From Herminiimonas arsenicoxydans (GTDB lineage Bacteria > Pseudomonadota > Gammaproteobacteria > Burkholderiales > Burkholderiaceae_D): a stretch of 64,000 bases of DNA. This document shows, in pieces, positions 50,706 to 58,502 of the stretch (position 1 is the first letter of the stretch; every line of letters begins with the position of its first letter). Location: assembly GCA_000026125.1 (NCBI GenBank), contig CU207211.1, forward strand, positions 1,798,001 to 1,862,000, written 5' to 3'. The position numbers and the translations under genes were made by a program. The notes under the pieces were generated by a model. It searched no databases. It was not told the DNA's origin and was given only the letters and a program-made list of their open reading frames with translations.

Positions 50706-52028
50706 ATGGCAAAAATGACGGTACAGCAAGTAGCGGCACTAAAAGCCAAAGATAAGCCCTATAAACGGAATGTTGATAATGGCTTGCAACTTCGCATCGC
50801 CACGAACGGGGTAAAGACCTGGGTTATCCAATACGTTGTTAATGGCAAGCAGCGCGAATACCGATTATCAAGGCCATACGGCACAAACACTGATGACGGC
50901 CACTTGTCATTACTCGATGCCCGCAATGAAGCAGCAAAAATCCGCGCACTTGCACGAGATGGCATTGACTTTCAAATCCAGAAAGAAGAAGCCAAAGTCG
51001 CAGACACTGCTAAACGTGCTGAAGCTGACGCCGAAAATCTAACCACTCAAAACTTATTCGACGAATGGGTTATCACCACCGACCGCAAAGACAAAGGCGC
51101 AGAGCTGCGGCGCTTGTTCGCTCGTGATGTACTGCCCAAAGTCGGCACCAAGGCGCTCAAATCCTTAGCAGAGAAGGACATGCGCGGCATCCTAGATGCT
51201 GTCGTCAATCGAGGCTCCGATCGCATGGCCGTTATGCTGCTGTCCGACCTAAAGCAGATGTTTCGATGGGCTGAGAAGCGCAGGCCATGGAAAAAACTCA
51301 TCGACGATAACCCGATCGAACACCTAGAAGCAAAGCGCATCACGTCTGCCGACTACGACGGAGCCGAGCGCACTCGCACCCTATCCGCTGACGAAATTAA
51401 AGAACTGGCCGACAAGCTGCCAGATGCCGGCCTGCTGAAACGCACGGAAATTTGTATGTGGATCATGCTGTCCTGCTGCTGTCGCATTGGCGAAGTCATC
51501 AAGGCCCGGTGGGAACATATAGACCTTGATGCCGGCATATGGACAATCCCGAAAGAGAACGCCAAAAACAAAATGGCGCACACCATCTACCTGTCGGCAT
51601 TCGCCCTTCCCCGTTTTCGCGAACTGAAGCAACTATCCGGTAAAAGCACGTGGTGTTTCCCGCGTGAGGACGACGAAATGCACGTTTGCATCAAGTCCAC
51701 TACAAAGCAGATACGTGACCGACAAAAGCCGCCGGGTGGCAAGCCAATGTCGAACCGCAGCAAGAAAGCCGATGCGCTTATTTTAACTGCTGGGGATTGG
51801 GTTCCGCATGACCTTCGCAGAACCGGCGCGACCATGATGCAAAGCTTGGGAGTGGTACCAGACGTTATCGAGCGCTGCCTAAATCACGTCGAACCGAACA
51901 AGCTACGCAGGACGTACCAGACCTACGACTACGCAACTGAAAAGCAAGAGGCATGGCAACTGCTGGGCGACCGACTGTCGTTGATTTTGAACCCTGCGGG
52001 CAACGTCATCGTCTTGCGGAAGGCTTAG
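50706..52028 (+). CDS. tyrosine recombinase / P4-type integrase
   Basis: A 440-residue integrase. The N-terminus (LKAKDKPYKRNVDNGLQLRI) is the DUF4102-type arm-binding domain of P4-like integrases, followed by a core-binding helical domain and the catalytic domain with Arg in CCRIGEVIKARW, HDLRRTGATM (His-x-x-Arg) and the late Tyr in RRTYQTYDYAT. Such enzymes insert islands into tRNA 3' ends, which matches the adjacent tRNA-Arg remnant. The catalytic residues are intact, so the island may still be mobile. The ATG at 50706 has a GGAG site. Confidence 0.92.
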   Translation: MAKMTVQQVAALKAKDKPYKRNVDNGLQLRIATNGVKTWVIQYVVNGKQREYRLSRPYGTNTDDGHLSLLDARNEAAKIRALARDGIDFQIQKEEAKVADTAKRAEADAENLTTQNLFDEWVITTDRKDKGAELRRLFARDVLPKVGTKALKSLAEKDMRGILDAVVNRGSDRMAVMLLSDLKQMFRWAEKRRPWKKLIDDNPIEHLEAKRITSADYDGAERTRTLSADEIKELADKLPDAGLLKRTEICMWIMLSCCCRIGEVIKARWEHIDLDAGIWTIPKENAKNKMAHTIYLSAFALPRFRELKQLSGKSTWCFPREDDEMHVCIKSTTKQIRDRQKPPGGKPMSNRSKKADALILTAGDWVPHDLRRTGATMMQSLGVVPDVIERCLNHVEPNKLRRTYQTYDYATEKQEAWQLLGDRLSLILNPAGNVIVLRKA

Positions 52029-52202
52029 ATTTTAACTGACCCGGTGGCCACCCACAAAGCGGAAGAAAAATACTACGAACATCTACACTAAAAATAATTG
52101 AGTGTCATTCATTAAGTAGACTTTCGACTATCGGCCATTAGCTAACGTTGTGTACTTTTCCATGCGCCTTAGAATATGCACAAATAAAAATTACTTGATG
52201 GT

Positions 52203-52385
52203 TTAAACATGTTTTATTTGACTTACCTGAACTGTGTAAATTGGCTTTATTGTTAAATCAATGTTGATTGGACTTATGTCCACGCGACCTTTTTCTTCGT
52301 CGCCTAACACTATCCATATAAATTCATCGTCCCCCTTGTCTTGAAACTCAGGGAGAATTTCAACTTCATCACCACGTTTAAACAT
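52203..52385 (-). CDS. small protein of unknown function
   Basis: A 60-residue acidic protein (KRGDEVEILPEFQDKGDDEF, then DEEKGRVDISPI). The pattern looks like a small SH3-like beta-barrel, and the composition is that of a real protein rather than a shadow frame. A GAAGAAAG stretch lies upstream of the ATG. It sits between the integrase and vsr; no function can be assigned. Confidence 0.6.
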   Translation of the reverse strand: MFKRGDEVEILPEFQDKGDDEFIWIVLGDEEKGRVDISPINIDLTIKPIYTVQVSQIKHV

Positions 52386-52692
52386 ACCAATTTTCTTTCT
52401 TCAAAAATCTATAGCCCATACACTTCAAAAATTTCAGCCGCTGCAAGACTTGCTGGGATCTTAGTATGCTTCTAAAGTTTAGCGCAAATATAAGACGGCC
52501 CACAATATCCGGTGATCGCGCAACTAAATTAATTACATTTAAACACATTGGCAATGGCGCAAATGTAGTACCTCGCCAAACGAGAACCCTATAAGCAAAA
52601 ATACGCAGTCTGAATTTCAACTAAAAATATAACACTTCAGTCAACTCATTATCGTCTAGTAATATCGTTTTCGACATTATCCTAGAGCACAT
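52386..52692. other. AT-rich intergenic region in island
   Basis: About 300 bases of AT-rich sequence between the small protein gene and vsr. An 80-codon minus-strand frame (52378-52620) has no recognisable motif and no good ribosome site and is not called. Confidence 0.35.
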
Positions 52693-53151
52693 CTAGGATG
52701 TAACGACAATAACCGGCCATTCCAAATAATCGAATGCTGATGATCGGATTGCATCTGGCAACCAGCCAAGCTGATCATCAGAAATTTTCCGTCCCAAGCC
52801 GCACTCCCACAAAACAATTACTCTCCAGCCTAGGGCTTTGAGTGCCAGTAGATTTCTTTGGTCGCGCTCTTCATTATCTGAAAATTTCTGTATCCATTTT
52901 TGCGAATTAGTTTTAGGCTTCACTGCGTTCTTGCAAGCAGGATGTTGATGCCAAAAACATCCGTGAATAAATATCACAACACAATGTTTAGGAAGGACTA
53001 TATCCGGCTTACCTGGGAGCTTTTTATCGTGAATCCGGTATCTGAAACCTCTCGCGTGTAAAAATGAGCGCACCAATCTCTCTGGAAGAGTATTTTTAGA
53101 TCGAATTCCCGCCATCATTCGAGATCGCGTTAAAGAGTCGACTATGTCCAT
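52693..53151 (-). CDS. vsr: very short patch repair endonuclease
   Basis: A 152-residue Vsr, close to the 156 residues of the E. coli enzyme. RSRMMAGIRSKNTLPE, the catalytic Asp in PGKPDIVLPKH and the HGCFWHQHPAC zinc/active-site segment are all present. Vsr nicks next to T in T:G mismatches formed by deamination of 5-methylcytosine and starts very-short-patch repair, protecting the genome from the mutagenic effect of the neighbouring methyltransferase. It is divergent from the methyltransferase gene with only 44 bases between starts. Confidence 0.93.
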   Translation of the reverse strand: MDIVDSLTRSRMMAGIRSKNTLPERLVRSFLHARGFRYRIHDKKLPGKPDIVLPKHCVVIFIHGCFWHQHPACKNAVKPKTNSQKWIQKFSDNEERDQRNLLALKALGWRVIVLWECGLGRKISDDQLGWLPDAIRSSAFDYLEWPVIVVTS

Positions 53152-53195
53152 TCTTCCTGGTATCCTGGCTTACTTAAATAATAGATTCACTAAGA
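53152..53195. promoter_or_regulatory. divergent vsr/methyltransferase promoter with two CCTGG sites
   Basis: This 44-base spacer holds two CCTGG pentamers (53156-53160 and 53164-53168), eight bases apart, beside an AT-rich stretch likely to hold the methyltransferase promoter. CCWGG is the Dcm/EcoRII recognition site. If this enzyme has that specificity, the sites may be autoregulatory; the specificity is not known. Confidence 0.45.
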
Positions 53196-54767
53196 ATGAC
53201 CCAGACAAACACTGAAAATTCCATCCCGATTGTTGATCTGTTTGCAGGTCCAGGCGGGCTAGGCGAGGGATTTTCCGGATTATCAAAAAATGCATTTCAC
53301 ATCGCAATTTCTGCTGAAATGGAAGAATCCGCACATCAAACCTTGCGGCTCCGCGCTTACTACCGCCTACTGAAAAAAAAGGGAGTAGAAGCGCTTCGCC
53401 CATACTATCTTTTTTGCAATGGAGTGACAGCTCTTCCATACGATGAAAAATCTTCTCCGGATTGGGAGGAAGCTGGCCGGGAGGCATTACGGCTTACGCT
53501 AGGGGATGAAGACGACAATCTGCGGCTCGACCACTTGTTAAAAGAAATGAAAATTGGCGCAGATAAGCCATGGGTGCTTATTGGCGGACCGCCTTGCCAA
53601 GCATATTCTCTTGTGGGGCGCTCTCGAAATATGGGTACTTCGAATTACAAGCCGGAACAGGATCACCGACATTTTCTGTATAAAGAATATTTAAAGATAA
53701 TCCAGCGCTACAGACCCGCAGTGTTTGTCATGGAGAACGTCAAAGGCATTTTATCCGCATCTGTCGGAGGAAAACTTATATTCGAAACAATACTACGCGA
53801 CCTAGCCAACCCTGACTTGGCAATCGGGAAAAAAATGAACCGGGGCGGCTATCGGATTCACTCTCTTACCTGCAAGACTTACTTTGATCGAACGATGAAC
53901 CCGGATGAGATTGACCCCCGGGATTTCATAATCCGAGCGGAAGAGTACGGCATTCCTCAGGCACGTCATCGAGTTATTTTAGTAGGGGTTAGGGAAGATA
54001 TCGATATAACTCCGGACGTTTTAAAGCACGCCTCAGAATTACAAACAGTCGAAGATGCTCTTCAAACACTGCCTCACCTGCGGAGTCGACTAAGCAAACA
54101 AGCGGATAGCCCAGAACTATGGGCAAAGGCTGTGAATCAGCATTTAAAAGATTTAAGAAATGCTACGGTAAATAAAAAAGAAATGGCTGATGTTCGAATT
54201 GCACTAGGGGAGTATGCAGGCAAGATTCCTTCGAACTTAGATTCAGGTGCGCTCAGATATCCGAAAGATCCAGAAATACTGCCCCCTGATACACAGCTTC
54301 ATAAATGGTATGCAGATAAAAATCTCAAGGTATGGCTTAACCATGAAGCTCGTTCCCATATGACCAGCGATTTAGGAAGATACGCTTATGCTGCAGTTTT
54401 TGCCAAAGCTCGGAAACGTTCGCCTGCCGGCCATTCAGAATTCAATCTGCTCGACACCCTTCGTCCCAAGCATGAAAACTGGGAAAGTGGAAAATTCAAA
54501 GACAGATTTCGTGTGCAACTTCAACATTCTCCGTCGACAACGGTAACAAGCCATATCTCGAAAGATGGCCATTATTTTATCCACCCTGATCCAGCTCAGT
54601 GTCGCAGTCTTACGGTACGCGAAGCGGCCAGGCTTCAAACTTTTCCCGACAACTATTTCTTTTGCGGAAATAGGACTCAGCAATTTCATCAGGTGGGTAA
54701 TGCCGTACCGCCTCTCTTGGCACGTCATATCGCCAAAATAGTTAAGACAGTTGTTGATAAAATTTAG
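53196..54767 (+). CDS. C5-cytosine DNA methyltransferase
   Basis: A 523-residue 5-methylcytosine methyltransferase. Motif I (DLFAGPGGLGEGFSG), motif IV with the catalytic Cys (GGPPCQAYSLVGRSRN), motif VI (FVMENVKGIL), motif VIII (QARHRVILVGVRED) and the C-terminal motifs IX-X (REAARLQTFPDNY, QVGNAVPPLLARH) are in the canonical order, with a target-recognition region of about 200 residues between VIII and IX. It uses SAM to methylate C in a defined site. The Vsr neighbour fits a 5mC product, and the HNH gene downstream is a candidate cognate nuclease. Confidence 0.93.
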   Translation: MTQTNTENSIPIVDLFAGPGGLGEGFSGLSKNAFHIAISAEMEESAHQTLRLRAYYRLLKKKGVEALRPYYLFCNGVTALPYDEKSSPDWEEAGREALRLTLGDEDDNLRLDHLLKEMKIGADKPWVLIGGPPCQAYSLVGRSRNMGTSNYKPEQDHRHFLYKEYLKIIQRYRPAVFVMENVKGILSASVGGKLIFETILRDLANPDLAIGKKMNRGGYRIHSLTCKTYFDRTMNPDEIDPRDFIIRAEEYGIPQARHRVILVGVREDIDITPDVLKHASELQTVEDALQTLPHLRSRLSKQADSPELWAKAVNQHLKDLRNATVNKKEMADVRIALGEYAGKIPSNLDSGALRYPKDPEILPPDTQLHKWYADKNLKVWLNHEARSHMTSDLGRYAYAAVFAKARKRSPAGHSEFNLLDTLRPKHENWESGKFKDRFRVQLQHSPSTTVTSHISKDGHYFIHPDPAQCRSLTVREAARLQTFPDNYFFCGNRTQQFHQVGNAVPPLLARHIAKIVKTVVDKI

Positions 54768-54854
54768 TGATTATTCATGCCCCTAAAATAATCAAATATT
54801 GGCAACAAGATAGATTATTTCTGATCTCCCATAATTGATAACAGATTGCCGACT

Positions 54855-55664
54855 ATGAAATTAGAAAGTGCCCCGGATCTCTTCCGCATCTCAAAAGGCG
54901 ATCGGATCACGAAGCGAGATCTTTACGACCTTATCCAATTTTCCAAGGTCCGCTCGTCCTCATTCTGGGCGGGTGAAGAATTTTCAATTGGGAATACACC
55001 ACAACAAGGAATTAATTGGGTCGGTAGCGTTCCACAAGTCAAAGCTGTAATAGTCAAAACTCGGAATGGTTCGTACGCAGATGATGGTTGGTCAGACACA
55101 AAAAAAACCGCATACCAATATTCGTTCAAAGCTAGCAAAGGAGTCATCTCTTACAAAGACAAGGCCAATGCGGTACTAATCAATCAACCTCAATATCTGT
55201 ATCCAGTTTTTCTATTCACTGAATGCAAGGATGGCTGGGAATTCGAGGGGTCTTTTTCAGTATCAGAAATAGAGGAAAAATACTTGGTTTTAAAGCGAGG
55301 AGAGAATATTTCCAATGCTGTTGATTTCGATGAGTCCGAATATCAAGAAGGTGAACGAAAGTATGTAACGCACCTACTTGCGGAAAGAAGTAGGTCCGTT
55401 GTTTCCATGCTAAAAGAACTGAATGATTGGAAATGCGATGTTTGTCAGAAAAACTTTGAAAAAGAATACGGCGTTAAGTATATTGAAGCACATCACAAAA
55501 TACCCATATCGTCCTTCTCTTCCAAGCATCCAGTGAAGTCTTCAGATTTCGCGCTCCTTTGTCCGAACTGCCACAAAGCCATCCACATTTACATGAAGAA
55601 GTTAGATACAGACTACGAACAAATAGCGACGATACTCAAGTCGCAATTAGCGCTTGAAGAATAA
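54855..55664 (+). CDS. HNH endonuclease, candidate restriction enzyme
   Basis: A 269-residue protein from the ATG at 54855 (a TTG nine bases upstream is possible). The C-terminal third is an HNH nuclease: CDVC, then EAHHKIPISSF (His pair) and LLCPNCHKAIH, giving paired CxxC zinc ligands around the catalytic His. The N-terminal 170 residues (DLYDLIQFSKVRSSSFWAG, INWVG, YQYSFKAS) form a domain I cannot name, presumably for DNA or modification recognition. It starts 87 bases after the methyltransferase and may be the restriction partner. It converges on the AIPR gene, with 11 bases between stops. Confidence 0.8.
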   Translation: MKLESAPDLFRISKGDRITKRDLYDLIQFSKVRSSSFWAGEEFSIGNTPQQGINWVGSVPQVKAVIVKTRNGSYADDGWSDTKKTAYQYSFKASKGVISYKDKANAVLINQPQYLYPVFLFTECKDGWEFEGSFSVSEIEEKYLVLKRGENISNAVDFDESEYQEGERKYVTHLLAERSRSVVSMLKELNDWKCDVCQKNFEKEYGVKYIEAHHKIPISSFSSKHPVKSSDFALLCPNCHKAIHIYMKKLDTDYEQIATILKSQLALEE

Positions 55665-55675
55665 ATTTTCATATA

Positions 55676-57487
55676 TCAATTCTGCACGCCCTGTCTGACT
55701 TCCGGAATACCTTCAACAATATGAGAATACGTCGCTGAACGAACCGTAGCCCAGCATTCCGGTTTTTTAGCCCACTCAGAAATCATTCTTCCATTAGATG
55801 AACGTTGCAATACTTCATTTACCTCTACCGCCCAAATGCGAAGTTGCTCGCGAAGATTTAGCGAAATGTCTTGGCGTCCCCATATTTTTTCAAAATCAAA
55901 CGACTTACCAAACCTCTCAGAAGCCACCGCAATCAGATAGATAGTGACGTTACCCTGAAATGCAGGGAACATAGGACGAACCAAGCTGGATACCTTTTTA
56001 AATAGAATAGCTTTTGCAACCATGGTTTTAAATGCCGCGACATCGGGCATCATCTGAGGCTCACCGTCTTTATCCTTCAGACCATCCATGAAATGTTCAA
56101 AATTCTTCTGAGAACCAAGGCTCACTAAATCAGGTTTGCCATCCCATGTATTCAAATATTTTGCCAAATCCGTCTTGCTAATTTTGCGGGATGAGGGAGT
56201 GACGTTCTCCTTCAAATGCTTAAGTCTTGCCGGCGTTGTACCCTCTCGACTCAGCATAGTGCTATAGCTTCCGGCTGCCCTTTCATAAAACCATCGCCCT
56301 ACACCATCCGGGCAATACGTTGAAAGAGACAGTTTTTCCACCTCTACATGGAAAGGTTTATTCGCGGATAAATCAGATTGCTTTACGGAATTCTGACTAT
56401 TTGCATACTTTGATATATCAGCGATAAGCGCTTCTTCCGCTGTCGAATCTGTTGATTTCAAAATAATGATTTTGGCCGGTACTCTTACGCGGCGCAGATC
56501 GATCTCTGGTGATTTCTTTTTGCTAAAGTAAACAGAAGCTGTGGTTTGTCCTCCGTTCACGATTTGCATACCTTTAAGCCAGAGCAAGCCGGGCCCTCCA
56601 TCTTCGGTCTTGCCCATGTATGCTTCATCAGCGACAACGACAATACCGTTGTTATAAGCCATGAATCTCTCTGGGTCGTCCCGCAGAGTATCCCGAATAC
56701 CCTTATTTACCTTACCGGTCGCACTTAGAAATGAACGAACGTTTGCTTCCAGTAATCGAGACCCATATTTCTCATAGATAAATCGCAGGGCTTCGCCAGG
56801 AATGACCGTTAGCGCATAATCGTAATCCGACATCTCGCCAGGGATATAGACACATGGAAGTGCGCCCCCCGAAACTTCTTCAAAATTTACTACTAGCTCA
56901 TCTCGAGGCTTTCCCTCTGACAGATGACGATGCAGTCGTTCAATATCCATCACTTCCAGCTTGATGGTTTTCCCCCCTATTTCACGATCTTTCAGTCGCT
57001 TTGACTTTAACGCAACCTGTCTATCGGTCAGTACATAAATTCGAATTTGGTCCAGATTCGAATAGGCGCCATGAATCATCGTCGCCAAAAGAAACGCATC
57101 ATTAGCTTCATCCATAGATGAGGCTAATTTTCCTTCCGCGCATTTCGCAAGGAACCGCAGACACTGTTCAGCTGCAGCTTTAACATCCTCGGTAGGAATT
57201 GAAGTCAATTCTGTAGCGCCTTGGTACAAGCTAACAAAAAGATCCAGCTGGTCAGCCTCTTCAGATAGCGCGACACCGCTAAGACGCAAATTTGCCCCAG
57301 AAACTTTTGCAGAATAATGACAAACTTGCGGCTCAAATGTCATTCCGTTATCCGCCATATGTTGCATGACTATTTCGGAAAAAACGGTTTCCGGATAGGG
57401 ATAATCACTACCGCCATTACGCAGACGCTCCTCAATCTCGGCCTGAACTTCACTTTGCATTTGGGCGAGAAAATCTTCAAGTTCCAT
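55676..57487 (-). CDS. AIPR family protein (abortive infection/phage resistance)
   Basis: A 603-residue protein of the AIPR family (PF10592). The conserved block QIVNGGQTTASVYF lies near residue 310, flanked by MAYNNGIVVVADEAY and YANSQNSVKQSDL. The ATG at 57487 lies one base after the stop of the DUF4420 gene and has a GGAG site; an earlier in-frame ATG at 57517 would overlap it. AIPR proteins are linked to phage resistance, but their activity is unknown. It is the last of five coupled genes: sigma-like, MORC, Z1, PD-(D/E)XK, AIPR. Confidence 0.9.
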   Translation of the reverse strand: MELEDFLAQMQSEVQAEIEERLRNGGSDYPYPETVFSEIVMQHMADNGMTFEPQVCHYSAKVSGANLRLSGVALSEEADQLDLFVSLYQGATELTSIPTEDVKAAAEQCLRFLAKCAEGKLASSMDEANDAFLLATMIHGAYSNLDQIRIYVLTDRQVALKSKRLKDREIGGKTIKLEVMDIERLHRHLSEGKPRDELVVNFEEVSGGALPCVYIPGEMSDYDYALTVIPGEALRFIYEKYGSRLLEANVRSFLSATGKVNKGIRDTLRDDPERFMAYNNGIVVVADEAYMGKTEDGGPGLLWLKGMQIVNGGQTTASVYFSKKKSPEIDLRRVRVPAKIIILKSTDSTAEEALIADISKYANSQNSVKQSDLSANKPFHVEVEKLSLSTYCPDGVGRWFYERAAGSYSTMLSREGTTPARLKHLKENVTPSSRKISKTDLAKYLNTWDGKPDLVSLGSQKNFEHFMDGLKDKDGEPQMMPDVAAFKTMVAKAILFKKVSSLVRPMFPAFQGNVTIYLIAVASERFGKSFDFEKIWGRQDISLNLREQLRIWAVEVNEVLQRSSNGRMISEWAKKPECWATVRSATYSHIVEGIPEVRQGVQN

Positions 57488-57488
57488 T

Positions 57489-58502
57489 TCAACTGACTCC
57501 AAGGTTTTTAAGCACATCCGTCATCGTCAGATCGGATTGCTCGGTATGGGTAAGATCCACTTCATAACTGGCCTTGCGTATGCCTTGAGGAACTGTTCCT
57601 GGGACAAGTCTGGGAAAATTCGCATCAACTTTGGCCAGCGTCATTTCTTTTTTCATAAATCGACGCCGATAGTGATCTAAATGAGCAGGAAGATATCCAG
57701 CAGCGAGAACTCTTTGAGAAAACAGCTCTATACCAAACTGATCACCATCAAATTTCAATTTCAATTTTTCGATCCACTCTGGAAGACTCAAACCTAATTC
57801 AGAGAGCGCTAGACGTTGACCGGCTACATAAAGTGGACTGAGAACTGTGTCATCCAGTTGTTCCAGTGAGCCGAATTTTGCCAAAAAACCCACTTGTGCA
57901 ATCGTTGACTTTATTTCGATGGCACCAGTTCCAAGAACAAAATCTTGTGGCGCATCCAAAGGGCCAACCCAAGCCAGCGTGGCGTTGAGCGAATCAATTC
58001 CCTCGGAGAGCAAAGTCTCCAGAAAACAAAGCTCTCCAACTAGTCCAACTTCAGCCTCACTACTTAGTGGAGTAGCTCCCTTTCGCATGAACTCCTGCCA
58101 TGCAAAAAGTCGATCAAAAAATGCGCTTAACTGCTTAACTCCCTTGCCGGAAGTTTCACCCTGAACAGCAGTGATCACATCTGCGACCAGTGTTGCAAAC
58201 AGCTCGGAATTAGCCGTCTGCTGTCGGCACAAAGCGAGCCACAAACGCGGTTTTTCCGAATTTTGATTCTCCACGCATGTGACTGAAAATCCGGAACAAG
58301 CGGGTAATTTATGGCTTGGTAATAAGGTTGCATTTTCAAAACCAACAAGCAATGCTTCAAGATTGCCCGGAAAATATCTGGCTGCCATAAATAATAGCGA
58401 CGGTGATCTGGTGGAAATACGGATGCTTTTCCAACCAACGTCCAAAGATTCGCCAGAGAGTGCACGCCATGCCGCGGCCACTTCATCAATCAGCTGCGCC
58501 AT
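57489..58502 (-). CDS. PD-(D/E)XK motif protein (DUF4420 type)
   Basis: A 337-residue protein. A nuclease-like core is visible: GLVGELCFLETLL, QDFVLGTGAIEIKSTIAQV, which supplies the Glu, Asp and E-x-K of a PD-(D/E)XK fold. I recognise the family as DUF4420, which accompanies MORC and Z1 genes in defence operons. Its ATG lies 17 bases inside the end of the Z1 gene, so translation is coupled. It is the most likely DNA-cutting component. Confidence 0.85.
   Translation of the reverse strand: MAQLIDEVAAAWRALSGESLDVGWKSIRISTRSPSLLFMAARYFPGNLEALLVGFENATLLPSHKLPACSGFSVTCVENQNSEKPRLWLALCRQQTANSELFATLVADVITAVQGETSGKGVKQLSAFFDRLFAWQEFMRKGATPLSSEAEVGLVGELCFLETLLSEGIDSLNATLAWVGPLDAPQDFVLGTGAIEIKSTIAQVGFLAKFGSLEQLDDTVLSPLYVAGQRLALSELGLSLPEWIEKLKLKFDGDQFGIELFSQRVLAAGYLPAHLDHYRRRFMKKEMTLAKVDANFPRLVPGTVPQGIRKASYEVDLTHTEQSDLTMTDVLKNLGVS

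Noticed and set aside
52378..52620. 80-codon minus-strand frame before vsr
   Set aside because: No motif, no good ribosome site and AT-rich context; not supportable as a gene.
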